NCBI RefSeq assembly: GCF_001729745.1
Contig: NZ_CP017186.1
Span: 4,154,001 to 4,218,000, forward strand
DNA length: 64,000 bases
Direction of reading: 5' to 3'
Origin: Enterobacter hormaechei subsp. hoffmannii
GTDB taxonomy: Bacteria > Pseudomonadota > Gammaproteobacteria > Enterobacterales > Enterobacteriaceae
The position numbers were made by a program, and so were the translations under genes. Each line of letters opens with the position of its first letter. The first letter of the stretch is position 1. Below, in pieces: positions 46,312 through 54,339 of the stretch. The notes under the pieces were generated by a model that searched no databases, was not told the DNA's origin, and was given only the letters and a program-made list of their open reading frames with translations.

Positions 46312-47652
46312 TTAGCTCAGCAGCGTAAACGCAATCATCCCGACAACCGCACCCGTCGTGCCGAGGATGGTTTCCATCAGCGTCCAGGTTTTGAGGGTTT
46401 GCGCTTCGGTTGCGCCGGTAAATTTACCGAACAGCCAGAAGCCTGCGTCGTTCACGTGAGATACCACAATCGAGCCGCCCGCGATACAGATAGAGAGCGC
46501 CGCCATCTGCGCGCCGGAGTAGTTCAGCTGTTCAATTACCGGCATCACCAGCCCCACCGCGGTTAAGCACGCCACGGTCGCGGAGCCCTGAATGATACGC
46601 ACCGCCGCGGCCAGCACGAAGCAGGTGACCGCAATCGGCAGGCCCATTCCGGTCAGCGCTTCGCCCAGCGCCGGACCCACACCGGAATCCACCAGCACCT
46701 GCTTGAACACGCCGCCCGCCCCGATCACCAGCAGAATAATCCCCGCCGGTTGTAGCGCGGCACCGCATATCTCCATCACGCGATCTTTTGGCATGCCCTG
46801 ACGCATCGCCAGCCCGTAAATCGCGACCAGACACGCCACCAGGATCGCAGTGAACGGATGACCAATAAATTCGAACCATTCGTAAGCGGTTGACCCCACC
46901 GGCACAAAGCGGGCAGCGATGGTTTTCAGGCCCACCAGCACCAGCGGCAGCAGGATCAGCGACAGACTGAAGCCGAAGGACGGCATTTTGCCCTCGCCCA
47001 GGTGCGGCTCGGAGATGTCATCCGGAATGTGCAGCTCAACGTAACGGCTAATGAAGTTGCCCCACAGCGGACCGGCGATAATCATCCCCGGGATCGCCGC
47101 ACACAGGCCAATCAGGATCATCCAGCCAAAGTCAGCATGCATCTGGGAAGCCAGCAGCATCGGCGCAGGCCCCGGCAGCAGAAACGCCGCCGCCGCCGCC
47201 ACGCCCGCAAACAGCGGAATGACCAGCTTCACGAGGTTGGTACCGGTATGGCGTGCCATGGAGAACGCCACGCTAATCAGCAGCACCACCGCCACTTCAA
47301 AGAACAGCGGCAGCGCGCAAATCAGACCAGCCAGACCAATCGCGTAGTGCGCACGGCTGTGTCCGAAGGATTTCAGCATCTTGACGGCAATCTGATCGAC
47401 CGCGCCCGTCTCGTGCAAAATCTTGCCAAACATCGCGCCGAGCGCGACTACGATGGCCAGGAAGCCGAGCGTGCCGCCCATCCCTTTTTCCATCGTCGCC
47501 GCAATTTTGTCGAGCGGCATTCCGGAAAAGAGACCGGCACCAATAGAAACCACCATCAAAGCAACGAAGGCGTGCATACGTGCCTTCATCACTAAAAACA
47601 GCAGCAGCAATACGGAACCCACTGCTGTCAAAACAAGCGTTAATGTACTCAA
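46312..47652 (-). CDS. gntU: Low-affinity gluconate transporter GntU
   Basis: A 446-residue GntP-family symporter, same length as E. coli GntU, with about 12 to 14 hydrophobic segments. Family signatures are GGTLGFLAIVVALGAMFGK and SHVNDAGFWLFGKF. The start is an unusual TTG at 47650-47652, preceded by AAAAGG about ten bases upstream within the end of gntK. The gntK stop is separated from it by only three bases, indicating coupled translation. It works with gntK in the GntR regulon; gntT is the high-affinity paralogue. Confidence 0.96.
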   Translation of the reverse strand: MSTLTLVLTAVGSVLLLLFLVMKARMHAFVALMVVSIGAGLFSGMPLDKIAATMEKGMGGTLGFLAIVVALGAMFGKILHETGAVDQIAVKMLKSFGHSRAHYAIGLAGLICALPLFFEVAVVLLISVAFSMARHTGTNLVKLVIPLFAGVAAAAAFLLPGPAPMLLASQMHADFGWMILIGLCAAIPGMIIAGPLWGNFISRYVELHIPDDISEPHLGEGKMPSFGFSLSLILLPLVLVGLKTIAARFVPVGSTAYEWFEFIGHPFTAILVACLVAIYGLAMRQGMPKDRVMEICGAALQPAGIILLVIGAGGVFKQVLVDSGVGPALGEALTGMGLPIAVTCFVLAAAVRIIQGSATVACLTAVGLVMPVIEQLNYSGAQMAALSICIAGGSIVVSHVNDAGFWLFGKFTGATEAQTLKTWTLMETILGTTGAVVGMIAFTLLS

Positions 47653-47655
47653 AAC

Positions 47656-48183
47656 TTACTGCCTTTTATTAATAACCTCGATGGTGCTGGCAACAACACC
47701 TTCCAGCGGCTGATCGATATCAACCACTAAGACATCCTGTTCGTCAGCCCCCGGCTCCTGCAACGCTTCGAACTGCGTTACCAGCATCTGGGTTTTGAAG
47801 AAGTGGCCTTTACGCGCCTTCAGGCGGCTTTCAATTACCCCGAAATCGCCTTTCAGGTAGATGAAAGAGAGGTTCGGGTTGCCATCGCGCAGCAGGTCGC
47901 GATAGGTTTTTTTCAGCGCGGAACAGACTATCAGGGAGACTTTATTGGTGCGCTGCATCGCGAACGCGGCATCATTCAGCGCCTGCAACCAGGGTTTGCG
48001 GTCGTCGTCATTCAGCGGCTCGCCGGAAGCCATTTTCATGATGTTGCTGCGCGGATGGAGGAAGTCACCATCAAGAAACGCAGCCTGGAGTTGATGCGCC
48101 ACTTCGCTCGCCACGGCAGATTTACCGCTACCGGACACGCCCATCAGGACGTAAACGTGGTGATCGTGATTAGTCGTGCTCAA
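47656..48183 (-). CDS. gntK: Gluconokinase GntK (thermoresistant)
   Basis: A 175-residue gluconate kinase, same length as E. coli GntK, making 6-phosphogluconate for the Entner-Doudoroff and pentose phosphate routes. The P-loop is GVSGSGKSAVA near residues 15-25. The start is TTG at 48181-48183 (product MSTTNHDHHVYV), with GAGGG eight to nine bases upstream. Another TTG six codons earlier overlaps the GntR operators and lacks a ribosome binding site. The gene lies between gntR and gntU with its own operator-bearing promoter. Confidence 0.95.
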   Translation of the reverse strand: MSTTNHDHHVYVLMGVSGSGKSAVASEVAHQLQAAFLDGDFLHPRSNIMKMASGEPLNDDDRKPWLQALNDAAFAMQRTNKVSLIVCSALKKTYRDLLRDGNPNLSFIYLKGDFGVIESRLKARKGHFFKTQMLVTQFEALQEPGADEQDVLVVDIDQPLEGVVASTIEVINKRQ

Positions 48184-48201
48184 AGGGTGTCCCTCAGTCA
48201 A

Positions 48202-48230
48202 TTGTTACGGGTAACAGTTATCGGTAACAT
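48202..48230. promoter_or_regulatory. Overlapping pair of GntR operators before gntK
   Basis: Two 16-base sites, TTGTTACGGGTAACAG (48202-48217) and CAGTTATCGGTAACAT (48215-48230), each match the GntR consensus at 13 of 16 positions and overlap by three bases. They lie immediately upstream of the gntK start region, fitting GntR repression of gntKU. Confidence 0.8.
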
Positions 48231-48309
48231 TGTCCTGCCGGGGCATAAGAGAAGCAATATCCAAACGTGCGTGAAGTGAATAAGTGTGAGCTACTTCAAA
48301 TTTGTCGGA

Positions 48310-49305
48310 TTAAATAGATCCACCCGGTGACAAGGTGAAACCTAAATCTAACATTTTAGGGGTAACTGCCTCACCACGAATGCGCGCCAGCAGGCGTTCT
48401 GCACCAATGCGGCCCATGCGTTCACGCGGGGTCAGGACGCTTGCGAGACGCGGCTCCATCACCTGGCCAATGTCGTGGCCGTGGAAGCCGGCAATCGCCA
48501 TATCATCCGGGATTTTTAAACCCAGGCGCTGACACTCAAACGCGGCGCCGACCGCAAGGTCATCGTTGGTACAGAAAATACCGTCCAGTTGCGGATACTC
48601 GCGTCGCGCCTGACGCATCAGCTCAATACCCGACGTATAAGAGGAAGATTGCTCCACCATCACGCTGTACGGGGTTAAACCGGCGTCGAGCATCGCCTGC
48701 TCGTATCCCTTCTGTTTGATGATAGTACGTTCATCCAGACGCGCACCCAGATAGGCCACATGGCGATGACCGCGGGCGATGATCGCCGCCGTCATCTGAC
48801 GCGCCGCTTCAAAGTTATCGAACCCCACGGCGATGTCGAGGCACGGCGACTGGCTGTCCATCAGCTCCACCACCGGAATGCCTGCCACTTCAATCATTTT
48901 CAGCGTGCGCGGGGTGTGAGTACGTTCCGTTAAAATCAGGCCGTCAATGTTCCAGGAAAGCATCGATTCAAGACGTTCCTCTTCCAGTTCCGGCTTGTAC
49001 CCATAGTGGGCGAGCATGGTCTGATAACCAAAGGCATCGGTCACGCTTTCGATGCCACGCAGCACTTCAGCGAAAACCTGGTTGGTTAAGGAAGGAAGCA
49101 GGACGCCCACCGCACGGCTGGTCGCATTGGAGAGAATATCGGGCGCGCGGTTGGGGATATAACCCAGTTCATCAAGGGCGGCGGCAATCTTGCCACGCAA
49201 CGCCACGGAAACCTGCTCCGGGTTACGTAAAAAACGGCTGACCGTCATTTTGGTCACACCGACGCGATCGGCGACATCCTGAAGTACGGGGCGTTTCTTT
49301 TTCAT
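48310..49305 (-). CDS. gntR: Gluconate utilization repressor GntR
   Basis: A 331-residue LacI/GalR-family repressor, identical in length to E. coli GntR. The helix-turn-helix is VLQDVADRVGVTKMTVSRFL at residues 7-26. The hinge helix region is SNATSRAVGVLLPSL. The periplasmic-binding-protein-like core follows and senses gluconate. The reading from 49362 adds 19 residues not seen in the family; MKKKRPVLQDV is chosen. gntK follows 126 bases downstream with separate operators. Confidence 0.97.
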   Translation of the reverse strand: MKKKRPVLQDVADRVGVTKMTVSRFLRNPEQVSVALRGKIAAALDELGYIPNRAPDILSNATSRAVGVLLPSLTNQVFAEVLRGIESVTDAFGYQTMLAHYGYKPELEEERLESMLSWNIDGLILTERTHTPRTLKMIEVAGIPVVELMDSQSPCLDIAVGFDNFEAARQMTAAIIARGHRHVAYLGARLDERTIIKQKGYEQAMLDAGLTPYSVMVEQSSSYTSGIELMRQARREYPQLDGIFCTNDDLAVGAAFECQRLGLKIPDDMAIAGFHGHDIGQVMEPRLASVLTPRERMGRIGAERLLARIRGEAVTPKMLDLGFTLSPGGSI

Positions 49306-49357
49306 CGTCCTGAGAAATCTTGAAGTGAGAGATTTGCTCAGTTTATCACGGACAAAG

Positions 49358-49389
49358 CTCAACCTTCCCCGTTTAAAGGGAAGGTTGAG
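49358..49389. other. Inverted repeat between gntR and yhhW
   Basis: CTCAACCTTCCC and GGGAAGGTTGAG pair perfectly around an eight-base loop. It lies eight bases after the yhhW stop and 53 bases before the gntR start. On the minus strand the tail is only CTTTGT, so it may be a weak yhhW terminator. Confidence 0.6.
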
Positions 49390-49396
49390 AAATTAT

Positions 49397-50092
49397 TTAG
49401 ACCGGCGGCAGATCAAACAGCAGAATTTCACTTTCGCTGTCGGCATGCACGGAGAGCGCCTGCTCATCCCAGACTGCCAGGCCATCGGCGGTGGTGGCTT
49501 TGGTGCCGTTGATGGACACCTCGCCTTTCACCACCTGGATCCACACGCGGCGGTTGGCGGCGATCTGGTGCACAGACTGTTCATCTTTCGCCAGCGCCCA
49601 GCGGTACAGCTCCATATCCTGATGCACTTTCAGGGAACCTTCACGCGCATCCGGGGAGAGCACCAGCTGTTTACCCTGTTTCGCATCGAAGCGGCGCTGT
49701 TCGTAGCGAGGCGTGATGCCGGTCTCTTCTGGAATGATCCAGATTTGATACAGGTGCAGTTTTTCCGTTTTGCTCGGGTTGTACTCAGAGTGACGCACCC
49801 CGGTCCCCGCGCTCATAATCTGGAACTCGCCCGCCGGAACCTGCTCTTTATTGCCCATGCTGTCCTGGTGCTCAACCGCCCCTTCCAGCACATAGGTCAG
49901 GATTTCCATGTCCTTGTGCGGGTGGGTACCGAAGCCCTGGCCTGCATCAATCACGTCGTCGTTAATGACGCGCAGCGCGGAGAAGCCCATGAAGTTCGGG
50001 TCGTAGTAGTCGGCAAACGAGAATGAATGCCATGAGTCCAGCCAGCCATGATTCGCGTGACCACGTTCGTTTGCTTTGCGTAAGTAGATCAT
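49397..50092 (-). CDS. yhhW: Pirin-family quercetin 2,3-dioxygenase YhhW
   Basis: A 231-residue bicupin (pirin family), same length as E. coli YhhW, which oxidises quercetin in vitro. The N-terminal cupin carries the metal ligands in GFGTHPHKDMEILTYVLEG and later GTGVRHSEYNP (three His and one Glu). The second cupin lacks obvious metal ligands. The reading from 50152 adds 20 residues without support; MIYLRKANERGHANHG is the family start. Its natural substrate is not known. An operator-like palindrome lies upstream. Confidence 0.94.
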   Translation of the reverse strand: MIYLRKANERGHANHGWLDSWHSFSFADYYDPNFMGFSALRVINDDVIDAGQGFGTHPHKDMEILTYVLEGAVEHQDSMGNKEQVPAGEFQIMSAGTGVRHSEYNPSKTEKLHLYQIWIIPEETGITPRYEQRRFDAKQGKQLVLSPDAREGSLKVHQDMELYRWALAKDEQSVHQIAANRRVWIQVVKGEVSINGTKATTADGLAVWDEQALSVHADSESEILLFDLPPV

Positions 50093-50168
50093 TGTTTTCA
50101 CCCTCAGTTCGTTTCGATGGAGTAAGTGTGGACGCAAACGCTCAGGGATCATAGAGGGTGAAAATTGA

Positions 50169-50205
50169 CTCCTCTGTTCAAAAATTTAGAACAAGAACAA
50201 AGGAG
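50169..50205. other. Inverted repeat between yhhX and yhhW
   Basis: CTCCTCTGTTC (50169-50179) pairs with GAACAAAGGAG (50195-50205) with one wobble pair and a 15-base AT-rich loop. It may be the yhhX terminator or, because its inner core TGTTC-N9-GAACA is symmetrical, an operator for yhhW. Confidence 0.5.
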
Positions 50206-50215
50206 CCATTTTTGC

Positions 50216-51253
50216 TTATCTGGCGAGGGTTAGCGTGGCAGGGGAAGCCTGTTCGAAGGCCCGTTCAAGGATTTCCAGGTTCGTCAGAACGTCAGATTCC
50301 TTGACGTAATTCGGCGTGCCGCTGGAGAGGGTTTCATACAGCGCATCGTAGACGCGTCCATAATCGCCCGTTTCCGGCTTCAGCTCTTCCCTGACCGTCA
50401 GGCCCTCGTCGTTCACGTACTCCAGCACGCCCACGGAATCATCTGCCGCAAAGCCCGGTTCGCCCGGCATGATGTTGGCCTTCAGGCTGGTCTCCTGCTG
50501 GTCGATGCCGTACTTGATAAATGAGCCTTTCTTGCCGTGAACGATAAATTTCGGGTAGTCGATTTTCACCAGATGACTGGTTTTGACGATGGCTTTCAGG
50601 TCGCCGTAGAACAGCTGGGCTTCGAAGGTATCGTCCGGATTGGCCTTATTGCGCAGGCTGCGGATGTCGTACGTCACGTGGTCCGGGCGGCCAAACAGGG
50701 AGATGATCTGGTCCATGGTGTGTACGCCCAGACCGTAGAACGACCCGTCCTGCGGCAGGCCGGGTTTGGTTTCTGCCACAGGGCGGTAGTAATCGAAGTG
50801 GCTTTCGATTTCAACGATCTCGCCGAGCTTGCCGCTTTCGATTGCCTTTTTTGCCGTCAGGAAGCAGCTGTCAAAGCGACGGTTCTGGTAGGGCGTGACG
50901 GTCAGGCCTTTGCTTTTCGCCAGCGCAAAGAGTTCCTTCGCTTCGGCGATGGTCGGGGTGAACGGTTTTTCCACCAGCACGTTTTTACCTGCTTCCAGCG
51001 CGCGTTTCGCGTAGTCAAAGTGGCTGTCGGCGTGGGTACAGACCACCACCAGCTTCACCTGCGGATCATTTAACACTTCATCAAGATCGCTGGTGAAATG
51101 AATATGGGAATACTGCGGAGACTGCTCTTCTGGCTTCGCGCGGCGGCGATAGATATGGGCCACGTGCCAGGTCTCTTTTCGGTTAAGAACATACGGAAGG
51201 TGGTAACGCGTGGTGCTTTTGCCAAATCCAATAAATGCACAATGTAGTGTCAT
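50216..51253 (-). CDS. yhhX: Gfo/Idh/MocA-family oxidoreductase YhhX
   Basis: A 345-residue NAD(P)-dependent oxidoreductase, same length as E. coli YhhX. The dinucleotide-binding N-terminus is CAFIGFGKSTTRYHLPYV. The family signature VLVEKPFTPTIAEAKEL is at about residues 93-109, with the Lys of EKP near the active site. GLGVHTMDQI carries the catalytic-type His. The substrate is unknown. It lies next to ryhB on the same strand, 40 bases downstream of the RyhB terminator. Confidence 0.94.
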   Translation of the reverse strand: MTLHCAFIGFGKSTTRYHLPYVLNRKETWHVAHIYRRRAKPEEQSPQYSHIHFTSDLDEVLNDPQVKLVVVCTHADSHFDYAKRALEAGKNVLVEKPFTPTIAEAKELFALAKSKGLTVTPYQNRRFDSCFLTAKKAIESGKLGEIVEIESHFDYYRPVAETKPGLPQDGSFYGLGVHTMDQIISLFGRPDHVTYDIRSLRNKANPDDTFEAQLFYGDLKAIVKTSHLVKIDYPKFIVHGKKGSFIKYGIDQQETSLKANIMPGEPGFAADDSVGVLEYVNDEGLTVREELKPETGDYGRVYDALYETLSSGTPNYVKESDVLTNLEILERAFEQASPATLTLAR

Positions 51254-51293
51254 GGCTCAGTCCTTTTGGAAGGTTACTGAGTCTAACCATAAC

Positions 51294-51389
51294 AAAAAAA
51301 AAGCCAGCGAGAAGCTGGCTAAAGTAATACTGGAAGCAATGTGAGCAATGTCGTGCTTTCAGGTTCCCGTAGGAGGTCTTCCTGAATGC
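51294..51389 (-). ncRNA. ryhB: Small regulatory RNA RyhB
   Basis: The minus strand reads GCATTCAGGAAGACC..., then ACCTGAAAGCACGACATTG and CTCACATTGCTTCCAGTATT, which match E. coli RyhB closely. It ends in the terminator hairpin AGCCAGC-TTCTC-GCTGGCT followed by nine T residues. RyhB is an Hfq-dependent RNA made under iron starvation that represses iron-using proteins such as SdhCDAB and SodB. The location between yhhX and yhhY is the same as in E. coli. The length here is about 96 bases against 90, with differences near the 5' end and in the terminator loop. The promoter -10 TATTAT (51396-51401) overlaps a Fur box. Confidence 0.95.
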
Positions 51390-51391
51390 AG

Positions 51392-51410
51392 AGCAATAAT
51401 AATCATTCTC
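51392..51410. promoter_or_regulatory. Fur box over the ryhB promoter
   Basis: The 19-base site around AATAATAATCATTCTC matches the Fur consensus at 14 of 19 positions. It covers the -10 element TATTAT on the minus strand; a -35-like TGGACA lies at 51420-51425. This fits Fur repression of ryhB when iron is plentiful. Confidence 0.8.
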
Positions 51411-51510
51411 ATTCGCACTTGTCCAACACTTTTTGCAAAAAATAGCGATTGACTCAACTTTTAAAGTCACTGATGTTGGAAGGGACTTTTAACTGACTGA
51501 GGAACAAGGA

Positions 51511-51999
51511 ATGAGTGAGATAGTGATACGCCACGCTGAACCGAAAGATTACGACGCCATTCGTCAGATCCACGCCCAGCCGGAGGTGTACCACAACACG
51601 CTACAGGTTCCTCATCCCTCAGAGCAGATGTGGCATGACCGGCTAACCGATCAGCCCGGTATCAAGCAGCTTGTCGCATGTATTGATGATACCGTCGCCG
51701 GGCATCTGTGCATTGCCGTAGCCCAGCGTCCGCGCCGCAGCCACGTTGCCGATTTTGGAATTTGTGTGGGTGCGCAGTGGCAAAACCGGGGCATCGCCAG
51801 CGCGCTGATACGCACCATGATTGATATGTTCGACAACTGGCTGCGCGTCGACCGCATCGAGTTAACGGTGTTTGTCGATAATGAACCGGCAATCGCGGTG
51901 TACAAAAAGCACGGGTTTGAGATTGAAGGCACCGGCAGGCGCTACGCCCTGCGCAACGGCGAGTACGTGGATGCGTATTATATGGCGCGTATGAAGTAA
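51511..51999 (+). CDS. yhhY: GNAT-family N-acetyltransferase YhhY
   Basis: A 162-residue acetyltransferase, same length as E. coli YhhY, which has been shown to acetylate some amino acids. The acetyl-CoA-binding motif A is VGAQWQNRGIASALI near residues 87-101. Motif B follows as AIAVYKKHGFEIEGTGRRYA. It starts ATG 51511 with AGGAACAAGGA just upstream. A composite palindrome separates it from the convergent ggt. Its in vivo role is unclear. Confidence 0.93.
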   Translation: MSEIVIRHAEPKDYDAIRQIHAQPEVYHNTLQVPHPSEQMWHDRLTDQPGIKQLVACIDDTVAGHLCIAVAQRPRRSHVADFGICVGAQWQNRGIASALIRTMIDMFDNWLRVDRIELTVFVDNEPAIAVYKKHGFEIEGTGRRYALRNGEYVDAYYMARMK

Positions 52000-52094
52000 C
52001 CCCTCACCCCGACCCTCTCCCCGAAGGGGCGAGGGAGAAAAGACCGCACCGTGCAATCCCCTCTCCCCTATGGGGAGAGGGTTAGGGTGAGGGG
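52000..52094. repeat. Composite double GAGGG-type palindrome between yhhY and ggt
   Basis: Two units in inverted order: CCCCTCACCCCGACCC with GAAGGGGCGAGGG, then CCCCTCTCCCCTATGGGGAG with GGTTAGGGTGAGGGG, joined by a linker containing GCACCGTGCAA. The whole element is almost the same as the one at 57891-57985. It fills the space between two convergent genes. Confidence 0.85.
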
Positions 52095-52099
52095 AGCCC

Positions 52100-53845
52100 T
52101 CAATACCCCGCCGTTAAATCATCCACCGACCGCGGATCCGACGCGCCAAACAGGGCCCCGTCCGGCCCGACCATAATGCTCTGGGTGCTGCCCATCGCCT
52201 CCTTCACCGCCACCTTCTGCCCGCGCTGCTCAAGCAGCTTGAGGGTATCCGGGCTAAAGCCCTTCTCCACGCGCAACTCGTCCGGCAGCCACTGGTGATG
52301 GAAACGCGGCGCATTGGTCGCTTCGGCGACGTTCATCCCAAAGTCGATGCTGTTCACTACCATTTGCAGCACGGTGGTGATAATCCGGCTCCCGCCCGGG
52401 CTGCCGGTCACCAGCCAGGTTTTGCCGTCTTTCACCACGATGGTGGGCGACATGGACGACAGCGGGCGCTTCTTCGGCCCGACCGCATTTGCATCGCCGC
52501 CGACCAGCCCGTAGACGTTCGGCACGCCCGGCTTGGCCGAGAAGTCATCCATCTCGTTGTTCAGCAAAATACCGCTGTTGCCCGCCACAATCCCGGTGCC
52601 GAAGGTGGTGTTGAGCGTGTATGTCACCGCCACCGCGTTTCCGTCTTTGTCCACGACCGAGAAGTGGGTGGTCTGGTTACTTTCATACGGCGCCAGCTTG
52701 CCCGGGCGGATCTCGCTGGACGGTTTAGCCTTGTTGATGTCGATCTCATCGGCAATCGATTTGGCATAGGCTTTGTTGGTCAGCGCCTGCCACGGCACCT
52801 TCACGAAATCCGGATCGCCAAGGTATTCCGAGCGGTCCGCGTAGGCGCGCTTTTCCGCCTCCGCCATCACCTGCATGGCATCGGCACTACCGAAGCCGAA
52901 CTTGTGCATATCGAAGTTTTCCAGAATATTGAGGATCTGCACAATGTGAATGCCCCCGGAGGACGGCGGCGGCATAGAGAAGACCTCGTAGCCGCGATAG
53001 GTGCCGCTAATCGGCTCGCGCTCCACCGCCTTATATTCCGCCAGATCCGCTTTGGTGATCAGCCCGCCGTTCTTCTGCATCTCATCGGCAATCTGATCGG
53101 CAATCGGCCCCTTATAGAAGGCGTCCGGACCGTTTTCGGCAATCAGTTCGAGACTTTTTGCGAGGTTCTTCTGCACCAGCTTATCGCCCTTCTTCAGCGG
53201 CTCGCCGTCTTTCCAGAAGATAGCCTTGCTGTTTTCATGATTGGGAATAACTTCGCTGCCGTAGGTTTTGAGGTCGTCCGCCAGCGCGTCGTTGACGACG
53301 AAGCCGTCGCGCGCCAGCCTGATGGCAGGCTGCACCACTTTATTCAGCGGCAGCGTGCCGTATTTTTCCAGCGCCAGCGAGAACCCCGCAACAGTGCCCG
53401 GCGTGCCGGAGGCAAGGTGCGAGGTCAGGGATTTTTTACTGTCCGGATTGCCCTGATCGTCGAGGAACATATCGCGGGAGGCCTGATTCGGTGCCATCTC
53501 ACGAAAGTCGATGGCCGTAGTTTTACCGTCTTTCGTGCGCAGCATCATAAACCCGCCGCCGCCCAGGTTCCCCGCCTGTGGATGCGTCACCGCCAGCGCG
53601 TACCCGACCGCGACCGCCGCATCCACCGCGTTACCGCCCTGTTTAAGAATATCGACGCCCACCTGAGTTGCCAGCGCGTCAACCGAGGCCACCATGCCGT
53701 GCGTCGCCCGCACGGGATGAAAAACATCCTCCTCCACGCCGTAAGAGACCGGAGGAGCGGCGGGCGGGTTGGCCGCCACGGTAAATGTGCCGCCTGCCAT
53801 CAGCGCAGCGATGGCGACCCAGCGCAAAAAGGTTGGTTTCATCAT
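52100..53845 (-). CDS. ggt: Gamma-glutamyltranspeptidase (periplasmic)
   Basis: A 581-residue precursor (E. coli 580) that breaks down glutathione and other gamma-glutamyl compounds in the periplasm. A signal peptide is visible (MMKPTFLRWVAIAALMAGG..., cleavage near VAA-NPP, about residue 25). The precursor splits itself at the Thr of NQTTHFSVVD, about residue 392, whose new N-terminal Thr is the nucleophile. The small-subunit motifs NNEMDDF and SMSPTIV follow. It is monocistronic. A single extra Met at the start is ambiguous (MM). Confidence 0.96.
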   Translation of the reverse strand: MMKPTFLRWVAIAALMAGGTFTVAANPPAAPPVSYGVEEDVFHPVRATHGMVASVDALATQVGVDILKQGGNAVDAAVAVGYALAVTHPQAGNLGGGGFMMLRTKDGKTTAIDFREMAPNQASRDMFLDDQGNPDSKKSLTSHLASGTPGTVAGFSLALEKYGTLPLNKVVQPAIRLARDGFVVNDALADDLKTYGSEVIPNHENSKAIFWKDGEPLKKGDKLVQKNLAKSLELIAENGPDAFYKGPIADQIADEMQKNGGLITKADLAEYKAVEREPISGTYRGYEVFSMPPPSSGGIHIVQILNILENFDMHKFGFGSADAMQVMAEAEKRAYADRSEYLGDPDFVKVPWQALTNKAYAKSIADEIDINKAKPSSEIRPGKLAPYESNQTTHFSVVDKDGNAVAVTYTLNTTFGTGIVAGNSGILLNNEMDDFSAKPGVPNVYGLVGGDANAVGPKKRPLSSMSPTIVVKDGKTWLVTGSPGGSRIITTVLQMVVNSIDFGMNVAEATNAPRFHHQWLPDELRVEKGFSPDTLKLLEQRGQKVAVKEAMGSTQSIMVGPDGALFGASDPRSVDDLTAGY

Positions 53846-53967
53846 TATTGTTCTCCAGGTGAAGGGGCCTATATTCCCCGCTTAAGCCTGGTTCACAACT
53901 CTTAAAAAATCATCGTTATGCCGGAATCAGGATAAACTTAAGAGAAGCCTCAAAGGAGGAGATAACC

Positions 53968-54339
53968 ATGAAACGATTACCGATCCTGATCGCGCTGCTT
54001 CCGTTCGCCGCGCTCGCACAGCCGATAAACACGCTGAACAACCCGAACCAGCAGGGCTATGTCATTCCGAGCCAGCAGCGTATGCAGACGGAGATGATGA
54101 GCCAGCAACAGCAGCAGAAAGGGATGCTTAATCAGCAGTTAAAGACGCAGACCCAGGTGCAGCAGCAGCACCTGCAAAACCAGATGAACGCTAATACCCA
54201 GCGCGTGCAGCAGGGCCAGATGCGCGAGCAGCCGCTGTCAAACTCAAACGGTGGGATGTTAGGGGGCGGGATGTCGCAAAGCAGCGGTCAGCAGCATATG
54301 CTGCCGACCCAGCAGAACGGCAGTATGCTTAATAAATAA
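53968..54339 (+). CDS. yhhA: DUF2756 family secreted protein YhhA
   Basis: A 123-residue exported protein of unknown function, shorter than the 146-residue E. coli YhhA. The signal peptide is [18 protein letters not shown]. The mature part is very rich in Gln and Met with few hydrophobic residues (for example [20 protein letters not shown]), so it is probably disordered or coiled-coil-like. A strong AAGGAGG precedes the ATG. Conservation is highest at the N-terminus ([10 protein letters not shown]). Its last 11 bases overlap the convergent ugpQ. Confidence 0.9.
   Translation: MKRLPILIALLPFAALAQPINTLNNPNQQGYVIPSQQRMQTEMMSQQQQQKGMLNQQLKTQTQVQQQHLQNQMNANTQRVQQGQMREQPLSNSNGGMLGGGMSQSSGQQHMLPTQQNGSMLNK

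Noticed and set aside
51183-51470. A 95-codon frame across the ryhB gene
   Set aside because: It overlaps the RNA gene, its terminator and the yhhX start, and shows no protein family features; RyhB explains the conservation.
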